This document shows, in pieces, positions 8,417 through 17,557 of a stretch of 64,000 nucleotides of DNA; position 1 is the first letter of the stretch; every line of letters begins with the position of its first letter. The notes beneath the pieces are model-generated. The model saw only the letters and a list, made by a program, of their open reading frames with translations. It was not told where the DNA came from and made no database searches. The position numbers and the translations under genes are program-made. The DNA is from Saccharopolyspora erythraea NRRL 2338 (GTDB lineage Bacteria; Actinomycetota; Actinomycetes; Mycobacteriales; Pseudonocardiaceae). The DNA lies in assembly GCF_000062885.1 (NCBI RefSeq), contig NC_009142.1, forward strand, positions 6,499,584 to 6,563,583, given 5' to 3'.

Positions 8417-9829
8417 ATGGAGATGATGGAACCGCCTGACCGACCGACCGGTGATCCCGCGGTCGAGGTCATCGAGACCTCGTCCCTCGGCGACCGCAGC
8501 TACCTGGCCACCGACGGCGACGCCGCGGTGGTCGTGGACCCGCAGCGCGACGTGGACCGCGTCATCGCCGCCGCCGGGCGGCTCGGGGTGCGGATCACGC
8601 TGGTGCTGGAGACCCACGTCCACAACGACTACGTCTCCGGCGGTCTGGAGCTGGCCCGGCTGACCGGCGCCGACTACGGTCTCGCCGCCGCGGACGAGGT
8701 GCCGTTCCGCCACGTGCCGGTACGCGACGGCGACGTGCTGGCGGCCTCCGACCGGCTTCGGGTCCGCGCGCTCGCGACTTCGGGGCACACCTTCCACCAC
8801 CTCTCCTACGTGCTGGAGCTGGACGGCAAGCCCGCGGGCGTTTTCACCGGCGGGTCCCTGCTCTACGGCACGACCGGGCGCACCGACCTGCTCGGCCAAG
8901 ACCACAGCGCCGAGCTCGCGCGCCACCAGCACGCCTCGGCGCGCAAGCTCGCCGCCGCGCTGCCCGACGGCGCCGCCGTCTGGCCGACGCACGGCTTCGG
9001 CAGCTTCTGCCCGGCGAGCCAGTCCGGGGCGGACTCCTCGACGATCGGCGACGAGAAGCGCGCCAACCCCGCTCTGACCCTCGCCGAGCGGGACTTCGTC
9101 GAGACCACGCTCTCCGGGCTGGACGACTACCCGGCCTACTACGCGCACATGGGCGTGCTGAACCTGGCCGGGCCGGAGCCGCTGGACCTGCGGCCGCCGG
9201 ACGAGGCGACCCCGCGCGACATCGAGGCGGCGCTCGAACGCGGCGAGTGGGTCGTGGACCTGCGCTCCCGCAAGGCTTTCGCGGCCTCGCACCTGCTCGG
9301 CACGGTCGCGCTCGGCCTCGACGGGCAGCTCGCGACGTGGCTGGGCTGGCTGATCGACTGGGGCGCACCGGTGACGCTGCTCGGCGAGAGCACCGAGCAG
9401 GTGGCGCAGGCGCAGCGCGAACTCGCCCGCGTCGGCATCGACCGGTTCGCCGGCGCGGCCGCCGGAAGTCCCGAGGAGCTGGCCACCGACGACGCGCGGT
9501 TGCGCAGCACCAGGACCGCGAGCTTCGCCGACCTCGCGCGGGCGTTGTCCGGGGCGGACGGGGAGCTGCCCGCGCCGGACGTGGTCCTGGACGTCCGCAC
9601 CGGCACCGAGTGGCGCGAGTCCCACGTCGACGACGCGGTGCACGTGCCGTTGCACGAGCTCCGCGACCACATGGGCGACGTTCCCGCGGGCACCGTGTGG
9701 GTGAACTGCGGCAGCGGCTACCGCGCGACCACCGCGGCGTCGCTGCTGGAAGCCGCCGGGCGCCACGTCGTCATCGTCGACGACGCCTTCGACTCCGCGG
9801 GCGAGGCGGGCGTGCCGCTCACCGCATGA
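8417..9829 (+). CDS. Persulfide dioxygenase-rhodanese fusion (CstB-like)
   Basis: Detoxifies low-molecular-weight persulfides. The N-terminal metallo-beta-lactamase domain of the ETHE1 type (residues about 15-250) has the iron-binding THVHNDYVSGG and later GHTFHHLSY and HGFGSFC. Two rhodanese-like domains follow: the first (about 265-345, VVDLRSRKAFAASHLLG) lacks a catalytic Cys and looks like a pseudo-rhodanese, and the second (about 370-465) has the active loop VNCGSGYRATTA. This order matches S. aureus CstB. ATGs at 8417, 8423 and 8426 are all possible; the later two fit the upstream CGGGAG best. Part of the CstR-controlled operon. Confidence 0.88.
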   Translation: MEMMEPPDRPTGDPAVEVIETSSLGDRSYLATDGDAAVVVDPQRDVDRVIAAAGRLGVRITLVLETHVHNDYVSGGLELARLTGADYGLAAADEVPFRHVPVRDGDVLAASDRLRVRALATSGHTFHHLSYVLELDGKPAGVFTGGSLLYGTTGRTDLLGQDHSAELARHQHASARKLAAALPDGAAVWPTHGFGSFCPASQSGADSSTIGDEKRANPALTLAERDFVETTLSGLDDYPAYYAHMGVLNLAGPEPLDLRPPDEATPRDIEAALERGEWVVDLRSRKAFAASHLLGTVALGLDGQLATWLGWLIDWGAPVTLLGESTEQVAQAQRELARVGIDRFAGAAAGSPEELATDDARLRSTRTASFADLARALSGADGELPAPDVVLDVRTGTEWRESHVDDAVHVPLHELRDHMGDVPAGTVWVNCGSGYRATTAASLLEAAGRHVVIVDDAFDSAGEAGVPLTA

Positions 9830-9838
9830 CCTCCCGCC

Positions 9839-9873
9839 GTGCGCATCCACCCCGAAGTGCGCATCCACCCCGA
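9839..9873. repeat. Short direct repeat before the rhodanese gene
   Basis: The 17-base word GTGCGCATCCACCCCGA occurs at 9839-9855 and again at 9857-9873 with one base between copies. It sits in the 58-base gap between two co-directional genes. Confidence 0.8.
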
Positions 9874-9887
9874 CGAAAGGAACCGCC

Positions 9888-10472
9888 GTGCCACTTCCCT
9901 CCACAATGGACACCGGCCGCGTCCGCGAGCTGCTCGACAGCGATCCGCGCGCCCGGCTGATCGACGTGCGCACCCCCGGTGAGTTCGAGGCCGAGCGCAT
10001 CCCCGGATCGCACAACGTGCCGCTGGACCTGCTGCGCGAGCGGCGTTCCTCGATCAGCCCCGCGCACACCGACCCCGTCGTGCTGGTGTGCGGCTCCGGC
10101 GCCCGCGCCGAACAGGCCCGCGACCTCTTGGAGGACAACGGCTTCCAGCGGCTCACGGTGCTCTCCGGCGGGGTCGGCGGCTGGCAGGAGCAGGGCGCGC
10201 CGGTGGAACGCGGGACCGGAAAGTGGGCCATGGAGCGGCAGGTCCGCCTGGTCGCCGGTTCGATCGTGCTCGCCGGAGTGCTGGGCAGCCTGCGGTACCC
10301 GAAGCTGAAGCTGCTCGCCGGTTTCATCGGGGGCGGGCTGACCTTCTCCGCGCTCACCAACACCTGCGGCATGGCCCGGCTGCTGTCGCTGCTGCCCTAC
10401 AACCGCACTCCCGCGCAGGACGCGCCGGGACTGCTGGCCGCGCTGACGGCCGACAACGCCGCCGGCCGCTGA
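9888..10472 (+). CDS. Rhodanese with C-terminal DUF2892 membrane domain
   Basis: Sulfurtransferase tethered to the membrane. Residues about 8-110 form a rhodanese domain (LIDVRTPGEFEAERIPGSHNVP) with active-site Cys in VLVCGSGARAEQAR. From about 120 a DUF2892 region with two hydrophobic segments follows (VRLVAGSIVLAGVLGSL and LKLLAGFIGGGLTFSALTNTCGMA). GTG 9888 is preceded by AAAGGA. It lies between the persulfide dioxygenase and a TauE-like transporter, so it likely moves sulfane sulfur in the same detoxification route. Confidence 0.88.
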   Translation: MPLPSTMDTGRVRELLDSDPRARLIDVRTPGEFEAERIPGSHNVPLDLLRERRSSISPAHTDPVVLVCGSGARAEQARDLLEDNGFQRLTVLSGGVGGWQEQGAPVERGTGKWAMERQVRLVAGSIVLAGVLGSLRYPKLKLLAGFIGGGLTFSALTNTCGMARLLSLLPYNRTPAQDAPGLLAALTADNAAGR

Positions 10473-11254
10473 CCGCGCTGGTCCCGGCCGCGCTGCTCGG
10501 CGCGGTGATCGGGCTCTGCGTTGGCCTGCTCGGCGCGGGCGGGTCGATCCTGGCGGTGCCCGCGCTGGTCTACGGCGCGGGACAGCCGCTGGAGTCGGCC
10601 ATCCCCGTCTCGCTGGCCGTGGTCGCGCTGTCGTCGCTGGCCGGGCTCCTGCCGCGGGAGCGGTGGACGCAGGCGCGGTGGCACATCGCGGCGGTCTTCG
10701 GCGTGGTCGGCGTTCCGGGAGCGTTCGCGGGGACGGCTCTGGGCGAGCTGTTCCCGCAGCGCTGGCTGATGCTCGGCTTCGCCGCGCTGATGGCGGTGGT
10801 CGCCGTGCGGATGCTGCGGCACGGCGACGAGTACTCGGGCACCTGCATGACGCCGCGGGGCGAGGTGATCTGGCGGATCTGCCTGCCGAAGTCGGCCGCC
10901 GTGGGGCTGGTGGTCGGCGTGCTCACCGGGTTGTTCGGCGTGGGCGGCGGGTTCGTCGTCGTGCCCGCGATGAGCCTGCTGATGGGCCTGTCGACGCGGC
11001 AGGCCGTGGCGACCTCGCTGGTCGTGGTGTTCCTCAACTCGACGGGCGGCCTGTTGGCCCACGCCCGCACCGCGGTCGAGATCGACTACCCGGTGGTGCC
11101 GGCCTTCGGCTGCGCCGCGGTCGTCTTCGCCCTGGCCGCCGGACGGCTCACGGCGCGGCTGCCCGCGCGCGCCGTCCGGCGTGGCTTCGCCGCGCTGGTG
11201 CTCGTCGTCGCGGCCGGTGTCGCCGCTGGCGCGGTGGTGTTCCCGCTGTCGTGA
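10469..11254 (+). CDS. TauE/SafE family sulfite/anion exporter
   Basis: Eight-helix membrane protein of the TauE/SafE family, often the exporter of sulfite or related anions in persulfide operons. Two internal repeats are visible, each with the glycine-rich signature: GLLGAGGSILAVPALV near the N-terminus and GLFGVGGGFVVVPAMS near the middle. The start is unclear. No ATG or strong ribosome site exists in frame; CTG 10469 would overlap the rhodanese stop (CTGA), and GTG 10505 would cut into the first helix. Expression is probably coupled to the preceding gene. Confidence 0.82.
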   Translation: MTALVPAALLGAVIGLCVGLLGAGGSILAVPALVYGAGQPLESAIPVSLAVVALSSLAGLLPRERWTQARWHIAAVFGVVGVPGAFAGTALGELFPQRWLMLGFAALMAVVAVRMLRHGDEYSGTCMTPRGEVIWRICLPKSAAVGLVVGVLTGLFGVGGGFVVVPAMSLLMGLSTRQAVATSLVVVFLNSTGGLLAHARTAVEIDYPVVPAFGCAAVVFALAAGRLTARLPARAVRRGFAALVLVVAAGVAAGAVVFPLS

Positions 11255-11258
11255 GCAT

Positions 11259-12185
11259 TCACGCCGGGGCGGAGTCGTGCCGCCGGCGGCGGAACACCTG
11301 TGCCGCGACCACGACGCCGACGGCGAGCACCGCGCTGGTGACCAGGCTGCCCTCGATGCCGAACGCACCGCCGGTGAGCAGCGTGCTGCTGCCCGCGGCT
11401 CCCTCGGTGTCCAACAGCGTCGTCTCCAGGTTCATGCCCGAGACCTCGACGCCGAAGACGTTGCCCTGCGCCCAGTTCCACACCACGTGGAACGCGCAGA
11501 CACCCCAGAGCCCGCCCTCGGCCAGCGCCCAGAACGCCAGCAGCAGCGAGATCAGCACCAGGTTGAGCAGCGGCACCACGCCGACGCCGACGTTGGCACC
11601 GTGCAGCGCGGTGAACACGACGAGCTGGAACACGACGGCGGCGGTCAGCCCCCACCTGCGGTAGGCGGTCTGCATCAGGTAGCCGCGGCTGACGATCTCC
11701 TCCGTGCTGCCCTGCACGGCGAACCCGGCCAGCGCCAGCAGCACCCCACCGGCGTGCGCGGCGCGGAACACCGGCTCGTCCAATGTGAACTGACCGGATG
11801 CGAGATTCACCAGCACCGGCAACACCAACGCGGCAAGAGCCACCCCAGCACCGAGCAACAGGCGGGCGGGAACCCGGGTCGCGGGGCGGAACCCGACGCT
11901 GCCGACGGGCCTGCGCTCCTTGAACCGGATCCAGAGCAGGAGCAGCACCGCGGCACCCGCGAAGCTGAAGGTCATCACGAGCTGGTCGTCCAGGCCCATC
12001 CGGCCGCCGAGCAGTCCACTCGCGTCGCCCCCGAGGATCGCGAAGGGGATCAGGACCAGGGCCTGACCGACGACCAGGGCGGCCAGCACGACCAGCAGGG
12101 CCACGATCGGCCCGGTCGGCCTCCTGGCGAGGAAGATCCCGCTCAGCAGTTCCGACGGCGGCTGGTTGGTTGCGGCGGTTCGCAT
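11259..12185 (-). CDS. CPBP family intramembrane glutamic protease
   Basis: Polytopic membrane protein of the CAAX/bacteriocin-processing (ABI/CPBP) family. The catalytic motifs are present: EEIVSRGYL at about residues 162-170 (the EExxxR motif), HGAN with His195, and HVVWNWAQGN further on. About eight hydrophobic segments are visible in 308 residues. ATG 12185 begins a plausible cytosolic tail. It is convergent with the sulfide operon and downstream of the nad genes behind a hairpin. In actinomycetes such proteins have mostly unknown targets. Confidence 0.88.
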   Translation of the reverse strand: MRTAATNQPPSELLSGIFLARRPTGPIVALLVVLAALVVGQALVLIPFAILGGDASGLLGGRMGLDDQLVMTFSFAGAAVLLLLWIRFKERRPVGSVGFRPATRVPARLLLGAGVALAALVLPVLVNLASGQFTLDEPVFRAAHAGGVLLALAGFAVQGSTEEIVSRGYLMQTAYRRWGLTAAVVFQLVVFTALHGANVGVGVVPLLNLVLISLLLAFWALAEGGLWGVCAFHVVWNWAQGNVFGVEVSGMNLETTLLDTEGAAGSSTLLTGGAFGIEGSLVTSAVLAVGVVVAAQVFRRRRHDSAPA

Positions 12186-12375
12186 GCCCGCATCATGCCG
12201 TGCCGGGACGACGCCAGTGGCCAGGGGTGACTATGGGTACAGCTTGTTCACGCCGAGTAGCCGAGCAATGCCCGGAGAGGACCGGAGTCCGGGCCGCCGC
12301 AAGCAGTAGCCGCCGCAGGCACCCGGACCGGGTCTCTCCGACCTGCTGCCGCCTCACCGTCGACCGCCGTGGTGG

Positions 12376-12417
12376 CGTGAGTCTTTTCGGCTGCCCGAGC
12401 GAACCGGAAGACTCACG
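12376..12417 (-). terminator. Hairpin downstream of nadC
   Basis: Perfect 10-base arms CGTGAGTCTT (12376-12385) and AAGACTCACG (12408-12417), extended inward by TTCGG/CCGG. It begins 40 bases after the nadC stop in the direction of transcription. There is no U-run, as is common for actinobacterial terminators. Confidence 0.7.
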
Positions 12418-12456
12418 GCCTGAACCGGCGATACCTGCGGTGAGGCCGGCTCGCCC

Positions 12457-13311
12457 TCACATGTCCAGGCCGAGGTCCAGGGCCGGGGACGAGTGGGTCA
12501 GGCCGCCGACGGCGAGGTAGTGCACGCCGGTCTCGGCGTAGGCGCGGGCCACGTCGAGGGTGAGGCCGCCGGACGCCTCCAGCTCCGTGGCCGGCGACAC
12601 CGCCGCCGCGCGGCGGACCGCCTCGGCGCACTGCTGCGGGGTGAAGTTGTCCAGCAGCACCAGTTCCACGTCCTCGGCCAGCACCGCGTCGAGCTCGTCC
12701 AACGTGGACACCTCGACCTCCATCGGCAGCCCGGGGGCGTGGGCGCGGCAAGCGCGCACCGCCGCGACGACCGAGCCGGCCGCCACCACGTGGTTGTCCT
12801 TGATGAGGACGGCGTCGCCGAGACCCAGCCGGTGGTTGGTGCCGCCGCCGCAGCGCACGGCGTACTTCTGCGGCAACCGCAGGCCGGGCAGCGTCTTGCG
12901 GCTGTCCCGGATGCGGCAGCCGGTACCCTCCACCGCCGAGACCCACTCCGAAGTCGCGGTGGCTATACCGGACAGGTGGCACAGCAGGTTCAGCGCCGTG
13001 CGCTCCGCGGTGAGCAGCCCGCCCACCCGCGCACGAACCCTCAGCGCGCAGTCGCCCGCCGCGAGCCGGTCGCCGTCGCTGCGCGACGCCAGTACCTCGT
13101 AGTCACCGAGGACCTCGTCGAGCACCACCCGCACCAGCGGCAGACCCGCCACGACACCCGCGCGGCGGGTGTTGAACGCGGCCTCGGCGACGGCGTCGGC
13201 GGGCACCGTCGCCTCCGTGGTCGCGTCCGGGCCGTAACGCAGGTCCTCGGTCAGGGCGGTGCGCACCAGCGCCTTCGCCTCGTCGGGTTCCAGACCGGCG
13301 ATGGTCGTCAT
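12457..13311 (-). CDS. nadC: Nicotinate-nucleotide diphosphorylase (carboxylating)
   Basis: Converts quinolinate and PRPP to nicotinate mononucleotide, CO2 and pyrophosphate, the third step of de novo NAD synthesis. 284 residues, normal length. Hallmarks: ERTALNLLCHLSGIAT, RIRDSRKTLPGLR (PRPP/quinolinate-binding Arg and Lys), KYAVRCGGGTNHR, LIKDNH, EVEVSTLDE and LEASGGL. ATG 13311 overlaps the nadB stop as ATGA, so translation is coupled. Last gene of nadABC, which is closed by a strong hairpin. Confidence 0.97.
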   Translation of the reverse strand: MTTIAGLEPDEAKALVRTALTEDLRYGPDATTEATVPADAVAEAAFNTRRAGVVAGLPLVRVVLDEVLGDYEVLASRSDGDRLAAGDCALRVRARVGGLLTAERTALNLLCHLSGIATATSEWVSAVEGTGCRIRDSRKTLPGLRLPQKYAVRCGGGTNHRLGLGDAVLIKDNHVVAAGSVVAAVRACRAHAPGLPMEVEVSTLDELDAVLAEDVELVLLDNFTPQQCAEAVRRAAAVSPATELEASGGLTLDVARAYAETGVHYLAVGGLTHSSPALDLGLDM

Positions 13312-14909
13312 GCCACTCCTCCCACGAGTTCGGGCTCGGTGCGGATCAGCCAGCCCGACGCGTCCAGGCGCAGCGCGATGCTGCGCCGCCAGCGGGTGTC
13401 GTCGACCTCGGGGTAGTCGGTGCGGCGGTGGCAGCCGCGCGACTCGTTGCGCGTCTGCGCCGCCAGCAGCAACGCCTGCGCGGTCAGCGCCAGCGCGGAG
13501 TCCTCCACGGCCTGCCTGCTGTCGAGCGCGCGCACCGCGCCCGCGCGGTCGAGCATCGTCGCCGCCTCCGACAGCTCCTGGGCCTCTCGCCCGATCCCGG
13601 CGCTGCGGCTCATGGTCCGCTGGAGGAGGTCGCGGTCGACCACCGCGGCTGACGGCAGCGCCAGTTCGGACACCGGTTTGCGGCTGCGCAGCCCGCAACG
13701 CGCGTCCTTCGCCGCCGCCTCGGCGGCGCGTGCGCCGACGACCAGCCCTTCCAGCAGGCTGTTGGACGCCAGCCGGTTCGCCCCGTGCAGGCCGGTGCAG
13801 GCGACCTCGCCCGCCGCGTACAGGCCGGGCACCGTGGTCCGTCCGTCCACACCGGTCACCACACCGCCGCACGCGTAGTGCGCGGCGCTGGTCACCGGGA
13901 TCGGCTCGCGCGTCGGGTCCACCCCGGCCGCGCGGCACGCCGCGAACACCGTCGGGAAGCGGTCGGCGAAGCCGCCGATGCCGGTGGCGTCGAGGTAGAC
14001 GTGCCCGGCGCCGGTCTCGGCGGCCCGGCGGTTGATCGCCGCCGACACCACGTCGCGCGGGGCGAGGTCCTCCAGCGGGTGCTCCCCTGCCATGACGCGG
14101 CGGCCCTCGACGTCGACGAGCACCGCGCCCTCGCCCCGGACCGCCTCGGTGACCAGCGGTCGACGCCCGCGCGCGCCGCCAGGTGTGTAGAGCACGGTCG
14201 GGTGGAACTGCACGAACTCCAGGTCCGCGACGACCGCACCTGCCCGCAGCGCCAGCGCGACCCCGTCGGCCGTGGCGACCTCGGGATTGGTGGTCGCGGC
14301 GTAGATCTGGCCGAGACCGCCGGTGGCCAGCAGGACGGTGGGCGCGTGCACGAATCCGGGGCGGCCCTCGGCGTCCAGCGCCAGCACACCGGCGACCGCA
14401 CCGCGCTCGTCGCGCGCCACGTCGACCACGCAATGCCGCTCCAGCACCGGAATTCCGCCGTCGCGCGCCGCGCTCGACAACGCCCGCTGCACCTCGGCAC
14501 CGGTCGCGTCACCTCCGGCGTGGATCACCCGGAACGCGCTGTGACCGCCCTCCCGTGCTCGTGCCAGGGCACCGTCGGCACCGGTGTCGAACAGCGCGCC
14601 GATCTCGCGCAGACGCTCGATCGCCCCCGCGCCCGCCGACAGGATCGAGCGCACCGCCGTCCGCGAGCACAGCCCCGCGCCCGCGGTCATCGTGTCCTCG
14701 ACGTGGCTGCGGACGCTGTCGGCGGGATCGTGCTCGCCGGGGCGGACCACGGCGACCCCGCCCTGCGCCCACGACGTGTTGCCCGCGCCCGCGGCGTCCT
14801 TGGTCACCACCAGCACGCGCAGCCCCAGCTCGCGGGCGCGCAGCGCGGCGGTCAGCCCCGCGACGCCGGTGCCGACCACGACAAGGTCGGCACCGGACTC
14901 CCACGTCAT
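13308..14909 (-). CDS. nadB: L-aspartate oxidase
   Basis: FAD enzyme oxidising L-aspartate to iminoaspartate for quinolinate synthesis. The N-terminal dinucleotide-binding motif [14 protein letters not shown] (residues about 9-22) is followed by [12 protein letters not shown], the fumarate-reductase-like [10 protein letters not shown], and [27 protein letters not shown] near the FAD site. The C-terminal helical domain ends with [15 protein letters not shown] 14909 overlaps the nadA stop (ATGA), and its own stop overlaps the nadC start. 533 residues, normal length. Confidence 0.96.
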   Translation of the reverse strand: MTWESGADLVVVGTGVAGLTAALRARELGLRVLVVTKDAAGAGNTSWAQGGVAVVRPGEHDPADSVRSHVEDTMTAGAGLCSRTAVRSILSAGAGAIERLREIGALFDTGADGALARAREGGHSAFRVIHAGGDATGAEVQRALSSAARDGGIPVLERHCVVDVARDERGAVAGVLALDAEGRPGFVHAPTVLLATGGLGQIYAATTNPEVATADGVALALRAGAVVADLEFVQFHPTVLYTPGGARGRRPLVTEAVRGEGAVLVDVEGRRVMAGEHPLEDLAPRDVVSAAINRRAAETGAGHVYLDATGIGGFADRFPTVFAACRAAGVDPTREPIPVTSAAHYACGGVVTGVDGRTTVPGLYAAGEVACTGLHGANRLASNSLLEGLVVGARAAEAAAKDARCGLRSRKPVSELALPSAAVVDRDLLQRTMSRSAGIGREAQELSEAATMLDRAGAVRALDSRQAVEDSALALTAQALLLAAQTRNESRGCHRRTDYPEVDDTRWRRSIALRLDASGWLIRTEPELVGGVA

Positions 14910-15943
14910 TCGCCGCCTCCGGGCTTGCCGATGGCGATCATCCGCTCGACCGAGCCGCGGGCGCGCTCGGCGATGTCGGCGGGGACGTGCACCTCGTCGG
15001 CGCCCTCGCGCAGGCAGCGCAGCAGGGCGGCCGGGGTGATCATCTTCATGTAGCGGCAGGACGCGCGGTCGTTGACGGCGCGGAAGTCGATCTCGGGGGC
15101 GGCCCGGCGAAGCTGGTGCAGCATCCCGACCTCGGTGGCCACCAGCACCGAGGTCGCTCCGGTCTCGCGGGCGGCGTCGAGCATCCCGCCGGTGGACAGG
15201 ATCTTCACCTTGTCCTTGGGCAGCGTGCCCTCCCCCGCCAGGTACAGCGCGGAGGTCGCACAGCCGCACTCGGGGTGGATGAACAGGTCCGCGTCCGGGG
15301 ACGCCGCCGCGCGCTCGGCCAGCTCGGGACCGTTGATGCCGGCGTGCACGTGGCACTCACCGGCCCAGATGTGCAGGTTCTCGCGGCCGGTCTCGCGCTT
15401 GACGTGCGCGCCGAGGAACTGGTCCGGGCAGAACAGGACCTCGCGGTCGGCGGGGATCGAGTCGACCACGTCGACGGCGTTGGAGGAGGTGCAGCAGATG
15501 TCGGTCTCCGCCTTCACCTCGGCGGTGGTGTTGACGTAGGACACCACGACGGCGTCCGGGTGCTGGGCCTTCCACTCGCGTAACTGCGCGGCGGTGATGG
15601 AGTCGGCCAGCGAGCAGCCCGCCCGCTCGTCGGGGATGAGCACCGTCTTGTCCGGGCTGAGGATCTTGGCGCTCTCGGCCATGAAGTGCACGCCGCAGAA
15701 GACGATGGTGCCGGCGTCGCTCTCGGCGGCGATCCGGCTCAGCGCCAGCGAGTCGCCGGTGTGGTCGGCGATGTCCTGGATCTCCGGGAGCTGGTAGTTG
15801 TGCGCGAGCAGCACCGCCCCGCGCTCGTCGGCCAGCCTGCGGACCTCCCGTGCCCAGTCGGCGTCCGCGGCCACGCCGACGTAGCCGTCGTCGGTCCGCC
15901 GCGGGCTGCCGCGCCCGGCAAGCACGTCTCCGGTCGCCACCAT
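14906..15943 (-). CDS. nadA: Quinolinate synthase
   Basis: 4Fe-4S enzyme joining iminoaspartate and dihydroxyacetone phosphate to give quinolinate. 345 residues. Motifs: [21 protein letters not shown] near residue 45, [16 protein letters not shown] with the first cluster Cys, [13 protein letters not shown] and HPECGCA with further Cys ligands, and a C-terminal [12 protein letters not shown]. It is the first gene of nadABC and divergent from an NrtR-type regulator, with a palindrome in between. ATG 15943 is the natural start. Confidence 0.96.
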   Translation of the reverse strand: MVATGDVLAGRGSPRRTDDGYVGVAADADWAREVRRLADERGAVLLAHNYQLPEIQDIADHTGDSLALSRIAAESDAGTIVFCGVHFMAESAKILSPDKTVLIPDERAGCSLADSITAAQLREWKAQHPDAVVVSYVNTTAEVKAETDICCTSSNAVDVVDSIPADREVLFCPDQFLGAHVKRETGRENLHIWAGECHVHAGINGPELAERAAASPDADLFIHPECGCATSALYLAGEGTLPKDKVKILSTGGMLDAARETGATSVLVATEVGMLHQLRRAAPEIDFRAVNDRASCRYMKMITPAALLRCLREGADEVHVPADIAERARGSVERMIAIGKPGGGE

Positions 15944-16019
15944 GTCGTCCTCCTCACCGGTGCCCCGGCGAACACTGCTCCCGAGTAGCCCCGATCGACC
16001 CCGGGATCACCCTCCCGGG

Positions 16020-16042
16020 GTTTTCGCCTTAGAATCGAAAAC
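16020..16042. promoter_or_regulatory. Palindromic operator overlapping the regulator promoter
   Basis: Inverted repeat GTTTTCG (16020-16026) and CGAAAAC (16036-16042) around nine bases. It directly abuts the GTG of the Nudix regulator. A TAGAAT hexamer (16030-16035) inside it could be a -10 element placing the transcript start on the GTG, giving a leaderless mRNA. Likely the NrtR site controlling itself and, 77 bases away, nadABC. Confidence 0.6.
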
Positions 16043-16753
16043 GTGCCACATCGTAACACCCGAACGGGTCACCCCGACCAGGACGCAGGTCACGAGGTGC
16101 TGGCCGGGGTGCTCCGGGCGCACGACGGCGACCTGCAGGTCCTGCTGTGGCAGCGCGCCCAGGAGCCGCACCTCGACCGATGGTCGCTGCCCGGCGGGCG
16201 GCTGGCCGCCACCGAGGACGTCGAGACCTCCATCCGCCGCCAGCTCGCCGAGAAGGTCGACGTGCACAAGCTCACCCACGTCGAACAGCTCGCCGTGTTC
16301 AGCGCCCCGGACCGCTTCCCGGGGCAGCGGGTGGTGGCCACCGCGTTCCTCGGCCTGGTGCCCGCCGACGTCGACCCCGAGGTCCCGGACGACACCCGCT
16401 GGCACTCCGTCTCGGCGCTGCCCGGCACGGCCTTCGACCACGAGCGGATCGTGCTCGCCGCGCGCGACCGGCTGCACGCCAAGCTCTCCTACACCAACAT
16501 CGGCTTCGCGCTGGCACCCGCCGAGTTCACGATCTCGGAGCTGCGGCGCATCTACTCCGCCGCGCTCGGCTACCAGGTCTCGGCGACCAACCTGCAGCGC
16601 GTGCTGTCCCGGCGCGGAGTGCTCGAACCCACCGGCCGCACCGTCTCGGCGGGCCCCACCGGCGGGCGGCCGCCCGCGCTGTTCCGGTTCACCAGCCGGG
16701 ACCTGCAGGTGACCGACCCGTTCGCGGTCTTCCGCCCGCCCTCGCAGGACTAG
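16043..16753 (+). CDS. NrtR-type Nudix transcriptional regulator of NAD synthesis
   Basis: N-terminal Nudix-fold domain (about residues 15-150) and C-terminal winged helix (about 155-225, with SELRRIYSAALGYQVSATNLQRVLSRRGVLEPTG). The Nudix box is degenerate: after WSLPGGRL the expected RExxEE is RQLAEK, so hydrolysis is probably lost and the domain serves to sense ADP-ribose or a related nucleotide, as in NrtR. GTG 16043 directly follows a palindrome and no ribosome site is present, which suggests a leaderless mRNA. The divergent nadABC operon is the obvious target. Confidence 0.85.
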   Translation: MPHRNTRTGHPDQDAGHEVLAGVLRAHDGDLQVLLWQRAQEPHLDRWSLPGGRLAATEDVETSIRRQLAEKVDVHKLTHVEQLAVFSAPDRFPGQRVVATAFLGLVPADVDPEVPDDTRWHSVSALPGTAFDHERIVLAARDRLHAKLSYTNIGFALAPAEFTISELRRIYSAALGYQVSATNLQRVLSRRGVLEPTGRTVSAGPTGGRPPALFRFTSRDLQVTDPFAVFRPPSQD

Positions 16754-16853
16754 CGCCCGCGCCTCGCCGCCTCACCGCGCGCACCCTTGCGCCGGCCGGC
16801 CGTGCACTCATCGGTGGCCACGACTGATCGGTCCGTCGTAAGTTTGGACCGTG

Positions 16854-17531
16854 ATGGACACGCTCCCGCTCTTCCCGCTCAGCACCGTCCTGCTGCCCGG
16901 CGCGTCCCTGCCCCTGCACGTCTTCGAACCGCGATACCGGCAGCTCACGATGGACCTGCTCAACGAGGTGGTGCCGGACCGGCGATTCGGGGTGGTGGCG
17001 ATCCGGCAGGGCTGGGAGGTCGGCGAGGACAACGTCGACTCGATGTACGACGTGGGCTGCTCGGCGGTGCTGCGCGACGTCCGCCAGCTCCCGGAGGGGC
17101 GCTACGACATCACCGCCAGTGGTGAGCAGCGCTTCCGGCTGCTGCAGATCGACCGCGAGGCCGCGCCGTACCTGATGGCCCGGGTGCAGTGGCTGCCCGA
17201 CGTCGAGCCCGAGGAGGACTCCGAGGACCTGCGCGACCGGCTGGCCGCCTCGGCGCGCTCGGCGCACGAGCGCTACCACGGCACCGGGCTGCGCGGTGAC
17301 AGCTACGAGGCGCCCGACGACGGCACCGCCGTCGACGAGCTCTCCTACGCGCTGGCCGAGGACTGCGTGCTCAGCACCGAGGACCGGCAGGCGCTGCTGG
17401 CCGAGACCGATCCGCTCGCGCGGCTGCGACTGGTCCGCAGGCTGATGCTGCGCGAGGCCGAGTTCCTGCGCGAGCTGCGGGCGGTCCCCGCCCCGCTGGC
17501 CGAGTTCGCCGCGCACACGAGCGTGAACTGA
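16854..17531 (+). CDS. LON substrate-binding-domain protein
   Basis: Stand-alone N-terminal domain of Lon protease, without ATPase or peptidase parts. It opens with DTLPLFPLSTVLLPGASLPLHVFEPRYRQL, split here as LPLFPLSTVLLPG and LPLHVFEPRYR, the family signature. A central GRYDITASGEQRFRLL and a C-terminal helical part follow. The 225-residue length is normal for such proteins, whose role is unknown. GTG 16851 and ATG 16854 are adjacent possible starts; no ribosome site is obvious. It is separated from the regulator by about 100 bases. Confidence 0.88.
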   Translation: MDTLPLFPLSTVLLPGASLPLHVFEPRYRQLTMDLLNEVVPDRRFGVVAIRQGWEVGEDNVDSMYDVGCSAVLRDVRQLPEGRYDITASGEQRFRLLQIDREAAPYLMARVQWLPDVEPEEDSEDLRDRLAASARSAHERYHGTGLRGDSYEAPDDGTAVDELSYALAEDCVLSTEDRQALLAETDPLARLRLVRRLMLREAEFLRELRAVPAPLAEFAAHTSVN

Positions 17532-17557
17532 CGAGGTCACTCGATAGGATCACGCCC

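Noticed and set aside
12170-12520. 116-codon + strand frame between the CPBP gene and nadC
   Set aside because: Arg/Ser/Pro-rich text, overlaps gene ends on the other strand and the hairpin; no ribosome site or domain.
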